Positions 7,390-16,497 of a DNA stretch of 17,379 bases are shown piece after piece. Below the pieces are notes generated by a model. The model worked only from the letters and a program-made list of their open reading frames with translations, made no database searches and had not been told where the DNA came from. The stretch comes from Planctomycetota bacterium. Lineage in GTDB: Bacteria > Planctomycetota > UBA11346. Made by a program: the position numbers and the translations under genes. Location of the stretch: NCBI GenBank assembly GCA_024641365.1, contig JAHEDF010000024.1, positions 1 through 17,379 on the forward strand. The letters are read 5' to 3'. The stretch's first letter is position 1. Every line of letters starts with the position of its first letter.

Positions 7390-8500
7390 TCGCGCCCATG
7401 TTGTGGTAATTAAGATTGGTTCAAATTCATTGGTGGATGCAAAAGGCCGTTTGGATTTGAATTTCTTAGATGCGATTGCTAAACAATTAGCAACTATTGC
7501 GACAAATGGTTTTCAGCCAGTTTTGGTTTCCAGTGGTGCCGTTGCCAGTGGCATGGGAATTTTAAATCTCCCAACACGTCCGCCTGGGTTACCAGATCGT
7601 CAGGCATTAGCGGCAATTGGACAAGCAACGCTTGCCCATCGCTGGGAAGTAGCTCTTGCCGCCCATGGTTTAGTTGCCGCCCAATTATTATTAACCTACA
7701 CAGATTTTACTATTCGTGAACGGTATTTGAATTTAACCGCAACATTTCGCTCTATTTTTTCTTATAAAGTAGTTCCCGTTATTAACGAAAATGACCCAGT
7801 GGCTGTTCAGGAATTAACGGTTGGGGATAATGATCGCTTATCAGCTTTAGTTGCGAGCCAATTGGGCGCAGAACATTTATTATTATTAACGGATATAGAT
7901 GGCGTATATGACTCGGACCCACGTTTATCAAAAAAAGCAAAACGTTTGGATGAATTGGTCAAGGTATCGCAAAAAGAATTAAATAATGCGGGTGAAGCAG
8001 GTGGGCTTGGTCGCGGAGGTATGCGTTCAAAATTAGAGGCCGCACGATTGGCAGCTGGCGCTGGTGTAACAACGACTATTGCGTTAGCTCGTGAAACACG
8101 AGTCATTGAGCGCATTGTTGCCAGCGAAGCAGTGGGCACGCGTATTCATGCTAAAAAAGGAGCACGTGCAGATGGACGCCGTCGCTGGCTTGCAGTTGCG
8201 CGACGAGTACGCGGACAAATTTATATTGATGCAGGCGCTGTAAAAGCGATTACGAAACAAAATCGTAGTTTATTACCAGCAGGCATTACTCATATTTCTG
8301 GTCGTTTTGATCGCGGTGACACCATTAGTATTTTTGGCCCCGATGACGAAGAAATTGCGCGTGGTTTAGTTGGTTTATCATCAACTGAACTGGAAAAAAT
8401 CTGTGGAAAAAAATTAAACGCTGCGGCACAAATTTTAGGTTACGCCTTGCCTAAAACGGCAGTGCATCGCGATAATATGTTAGTGCTACACCATCATTAG
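7373..8500 (+). CDS. proB: Glutamate 5-kinase
   Basis: ProB phosphorylates glutamate to gamma-glutamyl phosphate, the first step of proline synthesis, in the cytosol. The N-terminal amino-acid kinase domain shows VVVIKIGSNSLVD, VSSGAVASGM, VPVINENDPVA, VGDNDRLSALVA, LLLLTDIDGVYDSDP and a GGLGRGGMRSKL loop. A C-terminal PUA domain follows (about RGQIYIDAGAV to GLSSTELEKICG), giving the full-length E. coli-like architecture. The protein ends AVHRDNMLV, matching the family terminus. The start is uncertain: in-frame ATGs at 7358, 7367 and 7373 and a GTG at 7382 all lie inside the end of tatC. GGGGA at 7369-7373 is best placed for the GTG, which would overlap the tatC stop as GTGACTGA. I list 7373, giving 375 residues. 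No proA is in the window. Confidence 0.95.
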   Translation: MTHVTDRAHVVVIKIGSNSLVDAKGRLDLNFLDAIAKQLATIATNGFQPVLVSSGAVASGMGILNLPTRPPGLPDRQALAAIGQATLAHRWEVALAAHGLVAAQLLLTYTDFTIRERYLNLTATFRSIFSYKVVPVINENDPVAVQELTVGDNDRLSALVASQLGAEHLLLLTDIDGVYDSDPRLSKKAKRLDELVKVSQKELNNAGEAGGLGRGGMRSKLEAARLAAGAGVTTTIALARETRVIERIVASEAVGTRIHAKKGARADGRRRWLAVARRVRGQIYIDAGAVKAITKQNRSLLPAGITHISGRFDRGDTISIFGPDDEEIARGLVGLSSTELEKICGKKLNAAAQILGYALPKTAVHRDNMLVLHHH

Positions 8501-8508
8501 CGCAAATT

Positions 8509-8868
8509 TTAAGGTGTGAAATCAAAAAAACTTAAAAAGTCAATGTCCGGCCACTCAAGCCACGATAAATCAATATCAAACCAAGAGCCATCGGCACCAT
8601 TAGTTAAAGCATTTCCCATTTCAGTTTTCATTGCAGCCTGGTCACAGACCTCGCCAATAGACTGATGATAATCAGAAAATTCACGCGGATGCGAAAATAC
8701 CGCGTGTCCCCAGCAATATAAATCAATGGGATAATTGAGTGATTTCATTGAGGATTTTGTTTCATCAATTGAATAAAATGGTTTTTTCCCATACGTATGA
8801 TGCAATGCTTTGCCCAGCGTGGCGACAAATTCTCTTTTGTTTTGTGGAGGGGTTTTGCAGGTGGTCAT
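8509..8868 (-). CDS. Small conserved-looking protein of unknown function (119 aa)
   Basis: The start at 8868 has a perfect GGAGG eight bases upstream (8877-8881), which supports a real gene. The N-terminal third is basic (KREFVATLGKALHHTYGKKPFYSIDE) and resembles a helical segment. The middle has LYCWGHAVFSHP and IGEVCDQAAMKTEMG. The C-terminus is acidic and aromatic: WFDIDLSWLEWPDIDFLSFFDF. No signal peptide, membrane segment or metal-site pattern is evident, although Cys and His occur in LYCWGH. I think I have seen similar small proteins in other bacteria but cannot name the family, and I assign no function. It lies 69 bases downstream of the M48 protease in the same direction, so it may be part of the lemA transcript. 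It converges on proB with an 8-base gap. Confidence 0.8.
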   Translation of the reverse strand: MTTCKTPPQNKREFVATLGKALHHTYGKKPFYSIDETKSSMKSLNYPIDLYCWGHAVFSHPREFSDYHQSIGEVCDQAAMKTEMGNALTNGADGSWFDIDLSWLEWPDIDFLSFFDFTP

Positions 8869-8937
8869 GAATGTAGCCTCCTAAAACGAAACCTGCTTAC
8901 TTGTAAAGCTAATTAAATACCAAAAAGATGAGCCAAA

Positions 8938-10887
8938 TTAGGCCGAATTTTGATCTGCGAAGTTTGGAATTGGTGTTTCTAGCATCATGCCAATCACGCG
9001 TAATAGTTCCGCTTCTTGTGGTTGTACAACGCCATCGGCTGCAATGGCATGAGCGCAGGCATTTAAAATGCGCCGCTTAAGCCCAGGACTCGCTTGTTGC
9101 AGTTTTTCAAATGCCGCATCCAAATCTTTTGGCCCGCAGGCATTCATAGGAAGCATCGTCATTGGTGTGCCGCGTTCGATTAAACAGGCAGCACCAGCAG
9201 CAAATGCTTTCTGTTGAATATTTAAATCTTTATGACCGAAATACGATAAGGCAGATAATAAAATCGATAAAGAAGGCAACAACGGTTTCATTGCGTAAAT
9301 GCCAGCATTATTGCGTGGCGGTATTAAATGCGCCCGTACTAATCGTGTTAAACAATATTCAGAAGGATCTAGCACGCCATCTGCTTTTGCTATTTGATCT
9401 AATAAATCTAAAAATGGTTTTTTCTGACTGTCTGATAATTGCGATAGCGCAGGAAAGCTAATATCTAACAACGGTAATCGCGCTTCACTGCCTAATTGTG
9501 CAATTGGGCCATGTAAGCGTCGTACTTCTCGTGCTAATGCCCGATCGCTGGCTCGTTCCAATAGGTCATATAAGGGAACTGCCTTTGCTTGATTGGTTCC
9601 CAATAATAATGAAACAATAACGGCGCGGACGCTAAATGGATCATGTGCTGCGCTAGATATGGAATCTGGAATAGACGCCAATAATGCGGCGCCAAATGCG
9701 ACTTGTGCCGGTGTAACGGTACCAACTTGGGCTATTACGGCTGCGGCCGCTAAACCACCGAGTGCAGCGTGAGGTTGGCGACGTGACTTGGGGATTTCTT
9801 TGATAGGTTCATCAGCATCTTGTTTTATTTCCGGGTAAGTGCCGTCCCATGACGGGTCAATTGCACGAATGCGATCTTCTAAAGGTGGATGTGTTGCGAA
9901 ACCGCCGAACCATGGCATGGCAACAGCATTACCAAAAAATAAATGACTCGCTTCTGCCGTGTTTCGACTTTGAACAAAAGAACGTTTCGATCTCGAGCCT
10001 AATTTTTTTAATGCAGAGGCCATGCTGCCTGGATTACGAGTAAATTGCACAGCAGAAGCATCAGCCAAAAATTCACGTTGGCGACTTATGGCGGCCTTTA
10101 TGAGTTGCCCAAATACATGACCAATAGAACCAATAATAAAGAGGGCCAAGCCGACAACAAAAATAGGAATAGCGCCGCCTTTATTATCACGTGAAGAGCG
10201 AGAATGACCACTATAAAAAGCCATACGTAAAATGAGCTGACCTGTGAGCGCTATTACTAAAATGCCATGCAGTAAACCGATTAACCGAATATTTATACGC
10301 ATATCACCATTTAATATGTGGCTGAATTCATGGCCGATAACGGCCTGCAATTCATCGCGATTAAATCGCTTTAATGCGCCCGCGGTGACTGCTACGACAG
10401 CGTCATGTTGACCAAGTCCAGCAGCAAAAGCATTAACGCCTTCTTCGCGGTCTAAAACATAGACTTGCGGCATGGCTACGCCGGACGCTAACGACATTTC
10501 TTCAACAACATTTACAAATTGTCGTTCCTTTGCATCGCTATCTGGGCGTGCAGGCCGTCCACCCAATGACATGGCTACGGTTGGACCGCCGCCACGTAAT
10601 TGCATGGTTTTAAATAAACTACCAAAGCCAATTATCGCGAGGGTAATGACAGTTACAATTATTTGTGCGGTAATATGCAGTTCGGTTATAGAATGAGATG
10701 AGACTGAGGGGCCAGTCGCTTCTACATTCGCAGCATCATGCAGGCGTTGTCCATCAATATAATACGAAACGCCAATGTAGGTAATAATATTGACAGCGAC
10801 GACCGTGGCAATGACAGCGGCGGTAAACAATAACGCGAGGCGGCGCGTTAGTGACCGGGCGTGATCTTGTCGTGAAAAGAAATCCAT
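8938..10887 (-). CDS. M48-family membrane metalloprotease with C-terminal TerB-like region
   Basis: The 649-residue membrane protein has an HtpX-like zinc protease domain. Membrane segments lie near 17-42, 73-93, 200-220 and 240-262. The zinc motif HEFSH is at 186-190, and the third ligand Glu272 is in REFLADASAVQFTRNP. YVLDREEGVNAFAAG (143-157) and THPPLEDRIRAI (332-343) are typical M48 flanking motifs. Residues ~375-649 are a separate, mostly helical region with ADGVLDPSEY (502-511) and AADGVVQPQEAELL (616-629). These recall the acidic repeats of TerB-like (tellurite-resistance) domains; this assignment is tentative. It probably acts in membrane protein quality control. It follows lemA after 23 bases with no clear Shine-Dalgarno sequence, so translation may depend on coupling to lemA. 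It is about twice the length of E. coli HtpX (~290 residues). Confidence 0.92.
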   Translation of the reverse strand: MDFFSRQDHARSLTRRLALLFTAAVIATVVAVNIITYIGVSYYIDGQRLHDAANVEATGPSVSSHSITELHITAQIIVTVITLAIIGFGSLFKTMQLRGGGPTVAMSLGGRPARPDSDAKERQFVNVVEEMSLASGVAMPQVYVLDREEGVNAFAAGLGQHDAVVAVTAGALKRFNRDELQAVIGHEFSHILNGDMRINIRLIGLLHGILVIALTGQLILRMAFYSGHSRSSRDNKGGAIPIFVVGLALFIIGSIGHVFGQLIKAAISRQREFLADASAVQFTRNPGSMASALKKLGSRSKRSFVQSRNTAEASHLFFGNAVAMPWFGGFATHPPLEDRIRAIDPSWDGTYPEIKQDADEPIKEIPKSRRQPHAALGGLAAAAVIAQVGTVTPAQVAFGAALLASIPDSISSAAHDPFSVRAVIVSLLLGTNQAKAVPLYDLLERASDRALAREVRRLHGPIAQLGSEARLPLLDISFPALSQLSDSQKKPFLDLLDQIAKADGVLDPSEYCLTRLVRAHLIPPRNNAGIYAMKPLLPSLSILLSALSYFGHKDLNIQQKAFAAGAACLIERGTPMTMLPMNACGPKDLDAAFEKLQQASPGLKRRILNACAHAIAADGVVQPQEAELLRVIGMMLETPIPNFADQNSA

Positions 10888-10910
10888 GGTCGTCTACTGC
10901 CAGATTTTAA

Positions 10911-11513
10911 TTAAAATGAAACTTTCGGAGCAACTTTTTCTGCTGGGTTATCAATTTCGAATGGAATTGCTGGTCCAAAGTTAAACATGCCTGCAAAAAT
11001 ATTATTGGGAAATACTTCACGAGCCGTGTTGTAGACCATAACGCCATCGTTGTACGCTTGGCGGGCAAACGCGACTTTATTTTCAGTAGTCGTCAATTCT
11101 TCACTTAATTGTGTCATGGTGGTATTAGCCTTCAGATCTGGATAGGCTTCTGACAGGGCAAAGAATTTTCCTAAAGCGCCAGTTAAAGCACCTTCGGCAG
11201 CTAAAAACGAGCGCATCGATGACGCATCACCGGGATCAGCAGATGCACGTGATTGCGCACTCGCGGCGGTTTGGCGAGCGGAAATAACCGCTTCCAGGGT
11301 TTCTCGTTCATGCTTCAAATACCCTTTAGCGACTTCGATTAAATTCGGGATCAAATCGTAGCGCCGTTTTAATTGCACATCAATTTGACTAAACGCATTT
11401 TTGAAGCGATTACGTAAGGTGACTAAATTGTTGTAGATACTAACGACCCACATAAACAAAATGAGGCCGATAACAGCTATGGCCACTAGGGCTCCGATTA
11501 AAATTGGATCCAT
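10911..11513 (-). CDS. lemA: LemA family membrane protein
   Basis: LemA proteins are small membrane-anchored proteins with a four-helix coiled domain. Their role is not settled, but they often pair with M48 proteases or TPM-domain proteins. This one is 200 residues, usual for the family. A single N-terminal membrane segment spans about residues 4-26, followed by the hallmark block YNNLVTLRNRFKNAFSQIDVQLKRRYDLIPNLIEVAKGY. The C-terminal YNDGVMVYNTAREVFPNNIFAGMFNF block is also diagnostic. The start at 11513 is supported by GGAGGA (11520-11525), 6 bases upstream. It is the first gene of the minus-strand cluster and is followed by the M48 protease. Its 5' end faces hrpA across 169 bases. Confidence 0.96.
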   Translation of the reverse strand: MDPILIGALVAIAVIGLILFMWVVSIYNNLVTLRNRFKNAFSQIDVQLKRRYDLIPNLIEVAKGYLKHERETLEAVISARQTAASAQSRASADPGDASSMRSFLAAEGALTGALGKFFALSEAYPDLKANTTMTQLSEELTTTENKVAFARQAYNDGVMVYNTAREVFPNNIFAGMFNFGPAIPFEIDNPAEKVAPKVSF

Positions 11514-11682
11514 GATTTATCCTCCGCTATCAGGCATACACAATTCATTTGTCCGACACAAGCAAATTTGGTGTTTTCCCGTGTGATTATTAAAGAAAAG
11601 CAACTGTATCACTATTGCGCTGTGAGTTTCGTCACGCAGGTCGGTAGTTTCCCTGCTCTTTCCATTTGTCACACTCCCGACC
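11514..11682. promoter_or_regulatory. Divergent intergenic region between lemA and hrpA
   Basis: The 169-base gap must carry the promoters for both divergent units. It contains the lemA ribosome-binding site at its left end. On the plus strand, TTGGTG and TAAAGA are 17 bases apart near 11569-11597, but each matches the sigma-70 consensus at only about three of six positions. No convincing operator, riboswitch or terminator is seen. The role is inferred from gene orientation rather than from motifs. Confidence 0.35.
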
Positions 11683-14600
11683 ATGTCAGCGGCAGCGGCT
11701 AAATTACAACCACTACGGGCATTGGCAGCGCAAGCCATGGTGGCCGATGCACAATGGGCCTTTAAACAGATCGCACGGGCCGAACAACGTTTGAACCGTG
11801 GTCAAGCTGCGGATCGATTAATTATAGATATACACGCACGTTTATCGGCCAGTGTAAAATTAGTTAATAATAGACAATCATCATCGCTGACTATTTCCTA
11901 TCCGGATAATTTACCTGTCGCACAACGTCGCGACGATATTTTAACCGTTTTAAAATCGCACCGTGTCATGGTTTTAACCGGTGAAACCGGGTCGGGTAAA
12001 ACAACACAATTACCGAAATTATTATGGGAAGCAGGTTATGGTCGGCGTGGGATGATTGCGATGACACAGCCTCGACGTGTTGCTGCTATTGCAATGGCGA
12101 CTCGCATACGAGAAGAAATGTGCGCATCTACAAACGTCATAAATCATAGCGTTCGCTTTGATGACCGCGCAACATCCGAGACTATTTTGCGAGTAATGAC
12201 CGATGGTTTATTGTTAGCCGAAGCCGTCAATGATCCTGACTTTGAAAAATATGATGCGATTATAATTGACGAGGCGCATGAGCGTAGTCTCAATATTGAT
12301 TTATTATTAGGCTTACTGCAGATGGTAAGGAAAAGGCGCTTAGATCTCGCCATTATTATTTCGTCAGCAAGTATCGCAGCCGAGCGTTTTGCTGAATATT
12401 ATACACAGTCACCGGCCGAATCGGTGCCAATTATTGCCGTAGCTGGCCGTACGTTCCCGGTAGATATTCACCATCAACCGCCAGGTGATGATGATATTGG
12501 ATATTTAGCAGCTGCTATTTCCTCAATCAAAAATATTCATCATACGAATGAGTCAGGCGACATACTATGTTTTCTACCGACGGAACGAGATATATTAGAA
12601 GCGCGACGTCGCTTGCATGATATTGCAGGTCTGATTCCTGTCCCTCTATTCAGCCGATTAACACCACACGAACAACAACGCGTTTTTGCATCGTTGCCGG
12701 GACGAAAAGTCGTGTTGGCCACAAATATAGCAGAGACATCGCTTACTATTCCTGGGATTCGTTATGTCGTTGATACCGGATTGGCGCGATTAAAACGATA
12801 TCAAGCAAGTAGTCGTACAGAGCGTTTGCCGATTGAAGCTGTTTCTCAGGCCTCGTGTTTACAGCGTGCTGGTCGGGCAGGTCGTATTGAAGCGGGGATG
12901 TGTATTCGCTTATTTAGCGCTGAAGCATTTACCTTACGAGATGAATTTACGTCGCCTGAGATTTTGCGTTCAAATTTAGCCGGTGTATTATTATCTTGTT
13001 TATCATTGGGTCTTGGCGATCCGGCACATTTTCCATGGCTTGATGCGCCATCACCGCATGCATGGCAGCAAGCACGTTTATTATTAGACGAATTGGGCGC
13101 TTTTGCTTCATCAGCGCAAACGACATCAGCGGAAAAAGCTGCTACACACAGTGAAGTGCAGTTATCACTTAGAGGCCGCCAACTAGCGGCAATTCCAGCT
13201 GATCCACAAGTAGCGCGCATTTTGTTATCCGGTATAACTGAAAAAGTGCCACATGAAGCATGTACCATCGCAGCATTTTTATCGGTCCAAGACCCACGCG
13301 TACGGCCTGTGGGACAAGAGGCAAAAGCTGACGCTGCGCATAAAATATTTATTCACGAGGCAGGAGATTTGGCTTCCATATTAAAATTATGGACAGCCTA
13401 TCAAAATGCTCCCTCAAACAGCGCACGTTCACGTTTATGTGAGCACCATTTTTTAGGCTATCGCCGCATGCGCGAATGGTCAGATGTACGCCATCAATTA
13501 TGGCAAGCCTTACGTGACACGACACGAGGAGGGGCACAATTACCCGCGCATGGTTTTGCACCGGATGCGTGGCCATTAGATCGCATACACCGTGCTGTTC
13601 TTGCGGGAATGTTGGGCAATGTGTTATTGTATGATCGAGAAGAACGCTGTTATCGCGGTGCGGGTGATCGTCGTTTACATGTGCACCCAGGTAGCGCATT
13701 AAAATCAGGAAAAGTTGATGATGGAAAACGAGCACAACCACCGCCGCCATGGTTGGTTGCATGTGAAGTGGTAGAAACCAGCCGGTTATTTGCACGTTTA
13801 TGTGCACCGATAGATCCGAATTGGGTTATCGAATTAGCAGGTGATCGCGTAAAGCGTCGCTATTATGATCCACATTGGCATGCGGCTCGCAAACAAGTGG
13901 TATGCCGAGAAACTATTTTATGGAAAAGTTTACCACTAAGCACTGGTCGTTTAATACCATACGAACGAGTTGATGGCACTGATGCAACGCGCATATTTAT
14001 TGAACAAGCTTTGGTCATGTTTAATGACGATGAACAATTTGAGCGCCAATTTCCAATAATTACCATCAACCGACAAACGATTGCAATTGCTCGAGGCTTA
14101 CGCGATCGATTACGAGATCCAGCACTGTATATTGATGATAGTCATTTAATTACATGGTATAGTGAACGCTTGCAGGCGTCAGAGCAAAAATCCGCTGTCA
14201 TTGCTTCTACTGATGCGCTTCGTCGTTGGATAGCAACGCATGGTGTTGAACAACTGCGCATACGATTAACTGATCTGTGTCACCACGAACAGGCAGTTGA
14301 TGCTGATCGTTTAGCGCCATTAGTAATTGCCATGGGCAAGGCGCGTTTGCCGATTAAATATTGTTTTGCACCAGGTGACGATGCTGATGGCGCAACCTTA
14401 ACGCTTGGTGAATCACAAATTGGTTTAATTGACGCCGAGCGTTTAGATTGGTTAGTGCCAGCATGGTTATCAGAAACTATTACAGCATATATACAGCAAC
14501 TACCCAAAGACATACGTCGCAAATTAATTCCAATTAGCGAAACCGTGTCAGCATTTTTATCGACACTCACGCCGCAAACAGAAACGGGTAGCTTGGCTGT

Positions 14601-15909
14601 AAAATTAGCATCGTGGTTATCACAGCGTTTAGATGATCGATGCCCAGCATTAGACAGCGCCGCATTACCTCCGTATTTGCGCATACGTTTTGTTATTTAT
14701 GGAGTGGATCGCAGTGTTATTTACGCCGGTCGTGACCCACGCTTTTTAGCAGCGCAAATGGCCGCAGCAGGTGATCGTTTGCGTGTCGTTCGCGCGCAAT
14801 GGGAAACAGCACCATCACTAACGTGGCCAGGTGACTGTCCTATTTCAGTCAAGGAAATGGGGGTTAGCGGATATATTGCTCTAGTGCGATCACGTGACCA
14901 CCAAGGCCAGGTGGCTGTGCATCGTGCTGTTTTTGCGAGCGTAGAGGCCGCTGCCACTTGGCATGAAGATGGTTTAGACGCTGCTTTAGAAGCCGCTCAC
15001 AACGATGCATTAACACAATTAGCGACAGCAACTACTAGCGCGACACATGCCGCCCGTATTGAAAAAATTATAGGGGTTCGTCTTGGTTTACTGCGCCGTC
15101 ATTTAGGGCTTGCGATAATTACCAGTGTTCAGCGTAGTACCGTACGTGATGAAAAGAGTTTTTTAGATTTATTAACGCAATCACAGGCAGCATTGTCGCA
15201 AGCAACGCTCTCACACGCAAACAACATTGATTCACTCATTGATCCGGTGGCTAAAAAATTGGAGTCATTACGTAATCGTTTAAAGCAAGGGGCTAAATCT
15301 TTGGCTATGGCCACGGTGTTACGAAGCGTCGCACAACATCTTGAATTACTTTGCGCCCCAGGATGGAGTACGCGTTTACCCTGGTCTGCGTTACAACGTT
15401 TACCACATTATTTAGATGGTTTACTGCGACGTTTAGACGATGCGACTACGCGCCCTCAAGATGCACTGCGCAGTAGTGAACGCATTTCATCGATTCTTTT
15501 ATCGTGGCAGGAAATGCAGGAAAGTGATGCGCGGTTAATTATGGCGTGTGGTTTAACGCGCACCGTTCGTGAGTTAGTAACAGTGCGTGAAGAAACCATT
15601 TTAGGAATTGTTACCGGTGGTGGTAATGGCGCAGGCTTTGCCGAAGGTCGACTGCGCGATGGCGTGCATCAGGTAACGCAACGTTTGCAAGCAGAACAAC
15701 GCTTAATTAAACATAGCCGCGAAAAAGCACTGGATATCCGTTCCGCTTTACAACGATTACCTGCTGGTGCTCGACGTGATGCATTAATGGCAGAGGGGGA
15801 TCAAATAATTGCTGCTTATCCAGACCTTAGTTTTATGGCTGATATAATTGCGAGCCGCGCAACCGTTGAGGCATGGTGTGAACGTGCGCAATTAGCGTTG
15901 CGTGTGTAA
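11683..15909 (+). CDS. hrpA: DEAH-box ATP-dependent RNA helicase, HrpA type
   Basis: The product is 1408 residues; E. coli HrpA is 1300. The N-terminal half is a DEAH/RHA helicase core: Walker A GETGSGKT (100-107), TQPRRVAA (128-135), DEAH (196-199), ATNIAETSLTIPG (346-358) and motif VI QRAGRAGR (394-401). Winged-helix/ratchet and OB-fold regions follow. The C-terminal half matches the HrpA-specific DUF3418 region, for example IRRKLIPISE and YAGRDPRFLAAQMA, so this is HrpA rather than the shorter HrpB. HrpA unwinds RNA using ATP, with reported roles in mRNA processing and ribosome rescue in E. coli. Motif III reads SAS (228-230) instead of the usual SAT. The ATG at 11683 is favoured because the N-terminal helices and YPDNLPV align with E. 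coli HrpA, but no Shine-Dalgarno sequence precedes it. A rhodanese gene follows after 17 bases. Confidence 0.94.
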   Translation: MSAAAAKLQPLRALAAQAMVADAQWAFKQIARAEQRLNRGQAADRLIIDIHARLSASVKLVNNRQSSSLTISYPDNLPVAQRRDDILTVLKSHRVMVLTGETGSGKTTQLPKLLWEAGYGRRGMIAMTQPRRVAAIAMATRIREEMCASTNVINHSVRFDDRATSETILRVMTDGLLLAEAVNDPDFEKYDAIIIDEAHERSLNIDLLLGLLQMVRKRRLDLAIIISSASIAAERFAEYYTQSPAESVPIIAVAGRTFPVDIHHQPPGDDDIGYLAAAISSIKNIHHTNESGDILCFLPTERDILEARRRLHDIAGLIPVPLFSRLTPHEQQRVFASLPGRKVVLATNIAETSLTIPGIRYVVDTGLARLKRYQASSRTERLPIEAVSQASCLQRAGRAGRIEAGMCIRLFSAEAFTLRDEFTSPEILRSNLAGVLLSCLSLGLGDPAHFPWLDAPSPHAWQQARLLLDELGAFASSAQTTSAEKAATHSEVQLSLRGRQLAAIPADPQVARILLSGITEKVPHEACTIAAFLSVQDPRVRPVGQEAKADAAHKIFIHEAGDLASILKLWTAYQNAPSNSARSRLCEHHFLGYRRMREWSDVRHQLWQALRDTTRGGAQLPAHGFAPDAWPLDRIHRAVLAGMLGNVLLYDREERCYRGAGDRRLHVHPGSALKSGKVDDGKRAQPPPPWLVACEVVETSRLFARLCAPIDPNWVIELAGDRVKRRYYDPHWHAARKQVVCRETILWKSLPLSTGRLIPYERVDGTDATRIFIEQALVMFNDDEQFERQFPIITINRQTIAIARGLRDRLRDPALYIDDSHLITWYSERLQASEQKSAVIASTDALRRWIATHGVEQLRIRLTDLCHHEQAVDADRLAPLVIAMGKARLPIKYCFAPGDDADGATLTLGESQIGLIDAERLDWLVPAWLSETITAYIQQLPKDIRRKLIPISETVSAFLSTLTPQTETGSLAVKLASWLSQRLDDRCPALDSAALPPYLRIRFVIYGVDRSVIYAGRDPRFLAAQMAAAGDRLRVVRAQWETAPSLTWPGDCPISVKEMGVSGYIALVRSRDHQGQVAVHRAVFASVEAAATWHEDGLDAALEAAHNDALTQLATATTSATHAARIEKIIGVRLGLLRRHLGLAIITSVQRSTVRDEKSFLDLLTQSQAALSQATLSHANNIDSLIDPVAKKLESLRNRLKQGAKSLAMATVLRSVAQHLELLCAPGWSTRLPWSALQRLPHYLDGLLRRLDDATTRPQDALRSSERISSILLSWQEMQESDARLIMACGLTRTVRELVTVREETILGIVTGGGNGAGFAEGRLRDGVHQVTQRLQAEQRLIKHSREKALDIRSALQRLPAGARRDALMAEGDQIIAAYPDLSFMADIIASRATVEAWCERAQLALRV

Positions 15910-15926
15910 AATAATTAAGGTCCGAC

Positions 15927-16451
15927 ATGTCTAACAAATTTACACGACTGAGCACGGCCATAATTGCAAGTCTAGCGATAAGTTTTTTCGTATGTAATCA
16001 GCGTCCACCACTGACATGGGATTACATAAATATACGTATCGCAAATTCTTTCCCACACATACCACACATTTCACAGCAACAATTATTAGACATCCTAAAA
16101 CAGAAGCCAATTCCAGTGCTTCTCGATGTGCGTACGAGTGATGAATATAAAACGAGTCATATTTCCGGTGCAGTTTGGATTGGTGACAACCAGTCGTGGC
16201 AACCACCGGGAGGTGATAGTCCCATCATAGTGTATTGTTCTGTCGGGTGGCGATCGGCACAGTGGTGTGAACGTTTACAGAGCGACGGCTTTACTGAGGT
16301 GTACAATTTACAAGGCGGTATTTTTTCCTGGGCGAATGCGGGATTACCGCTGGAGAAAAATGGCCAAAACGTGCATGAAGTTCATCCTTATGACGCACGT
16401 TGGGGTGTTTTACTGAATCAGGCACTGCACCCCTCAGCTGCAGATGAATGA
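15927..16451 (+). CDS. Membrane-anchored single-domain rhodanese-like protein
   Basis: The protein has 174 residues. A hydrophobic segment at about 8-23 looks like a signal anchor; the Cys at 23 (FFVC) does not fit a lipobox. The rhodanese domain covers about 48-140: ISQQQLLDIL, LLDVRTSDEYKTSHISGAV, then the active-site loop CSVGWRS with catalytic Cys104, and VYNLQGGIFSWANAGLPL. Rhodanese domains carry sulfur on this Cys as a persulfide, so the protein is probably an active sulfurtransferase or persulfide carrier at the outer face of the inner membrane. The partner is unknown. The tail (HEVHPYDARWGVLL) is characteristic of a subset of exported rhodaneses, as far as I recall. AAGG at 15917-15920 is the likely ribosome-binding site. 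The 17-base gap from hrpA implies co-transcription. Confidence 0.88.
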   Translation: MSNKFTRLSTAIIASLAISFFVCNQRPPLTWDYINIRIANSFPHIPHISQQQLLDILKQKPIPVLLDVRTSDEYKTSHISGAVWIGDNQSWQPPGGDSPIIVYCSVGWRSAQWCERLQSDGFTEVYNLQGGIFSWANAGLPLEKNGQNVHEVHPYDARWGVLLNQALHPSAADE

Positions 16452-16497
16452 GCGGCCATGACTTGTGTAGAGCTATTGGGGACAACACTGCCTCACC

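Noticed and set aside
8501..8508. Bidirectional terminator between convergent proB and the 119-residue gene
   Set aside because: Only 8 bases separate the stops and no inverted repeat is visible there.
11517..11738. Minus-strand open frame of 73 codons in the lemA-hrpA gap
   Set aside because: It overlaps the hrpA start, lacks a ribosome-binding site, and its composition is like an antisense shadow; it would also sit on the lemA leader.
13349..13807. Long minus-strand open frame (152 codons) inside hrpA
   Set aside because: It lies fully inside a confidently assigned gene, is His-rich in the manner of an antisense frame, and has no recognisable domain.
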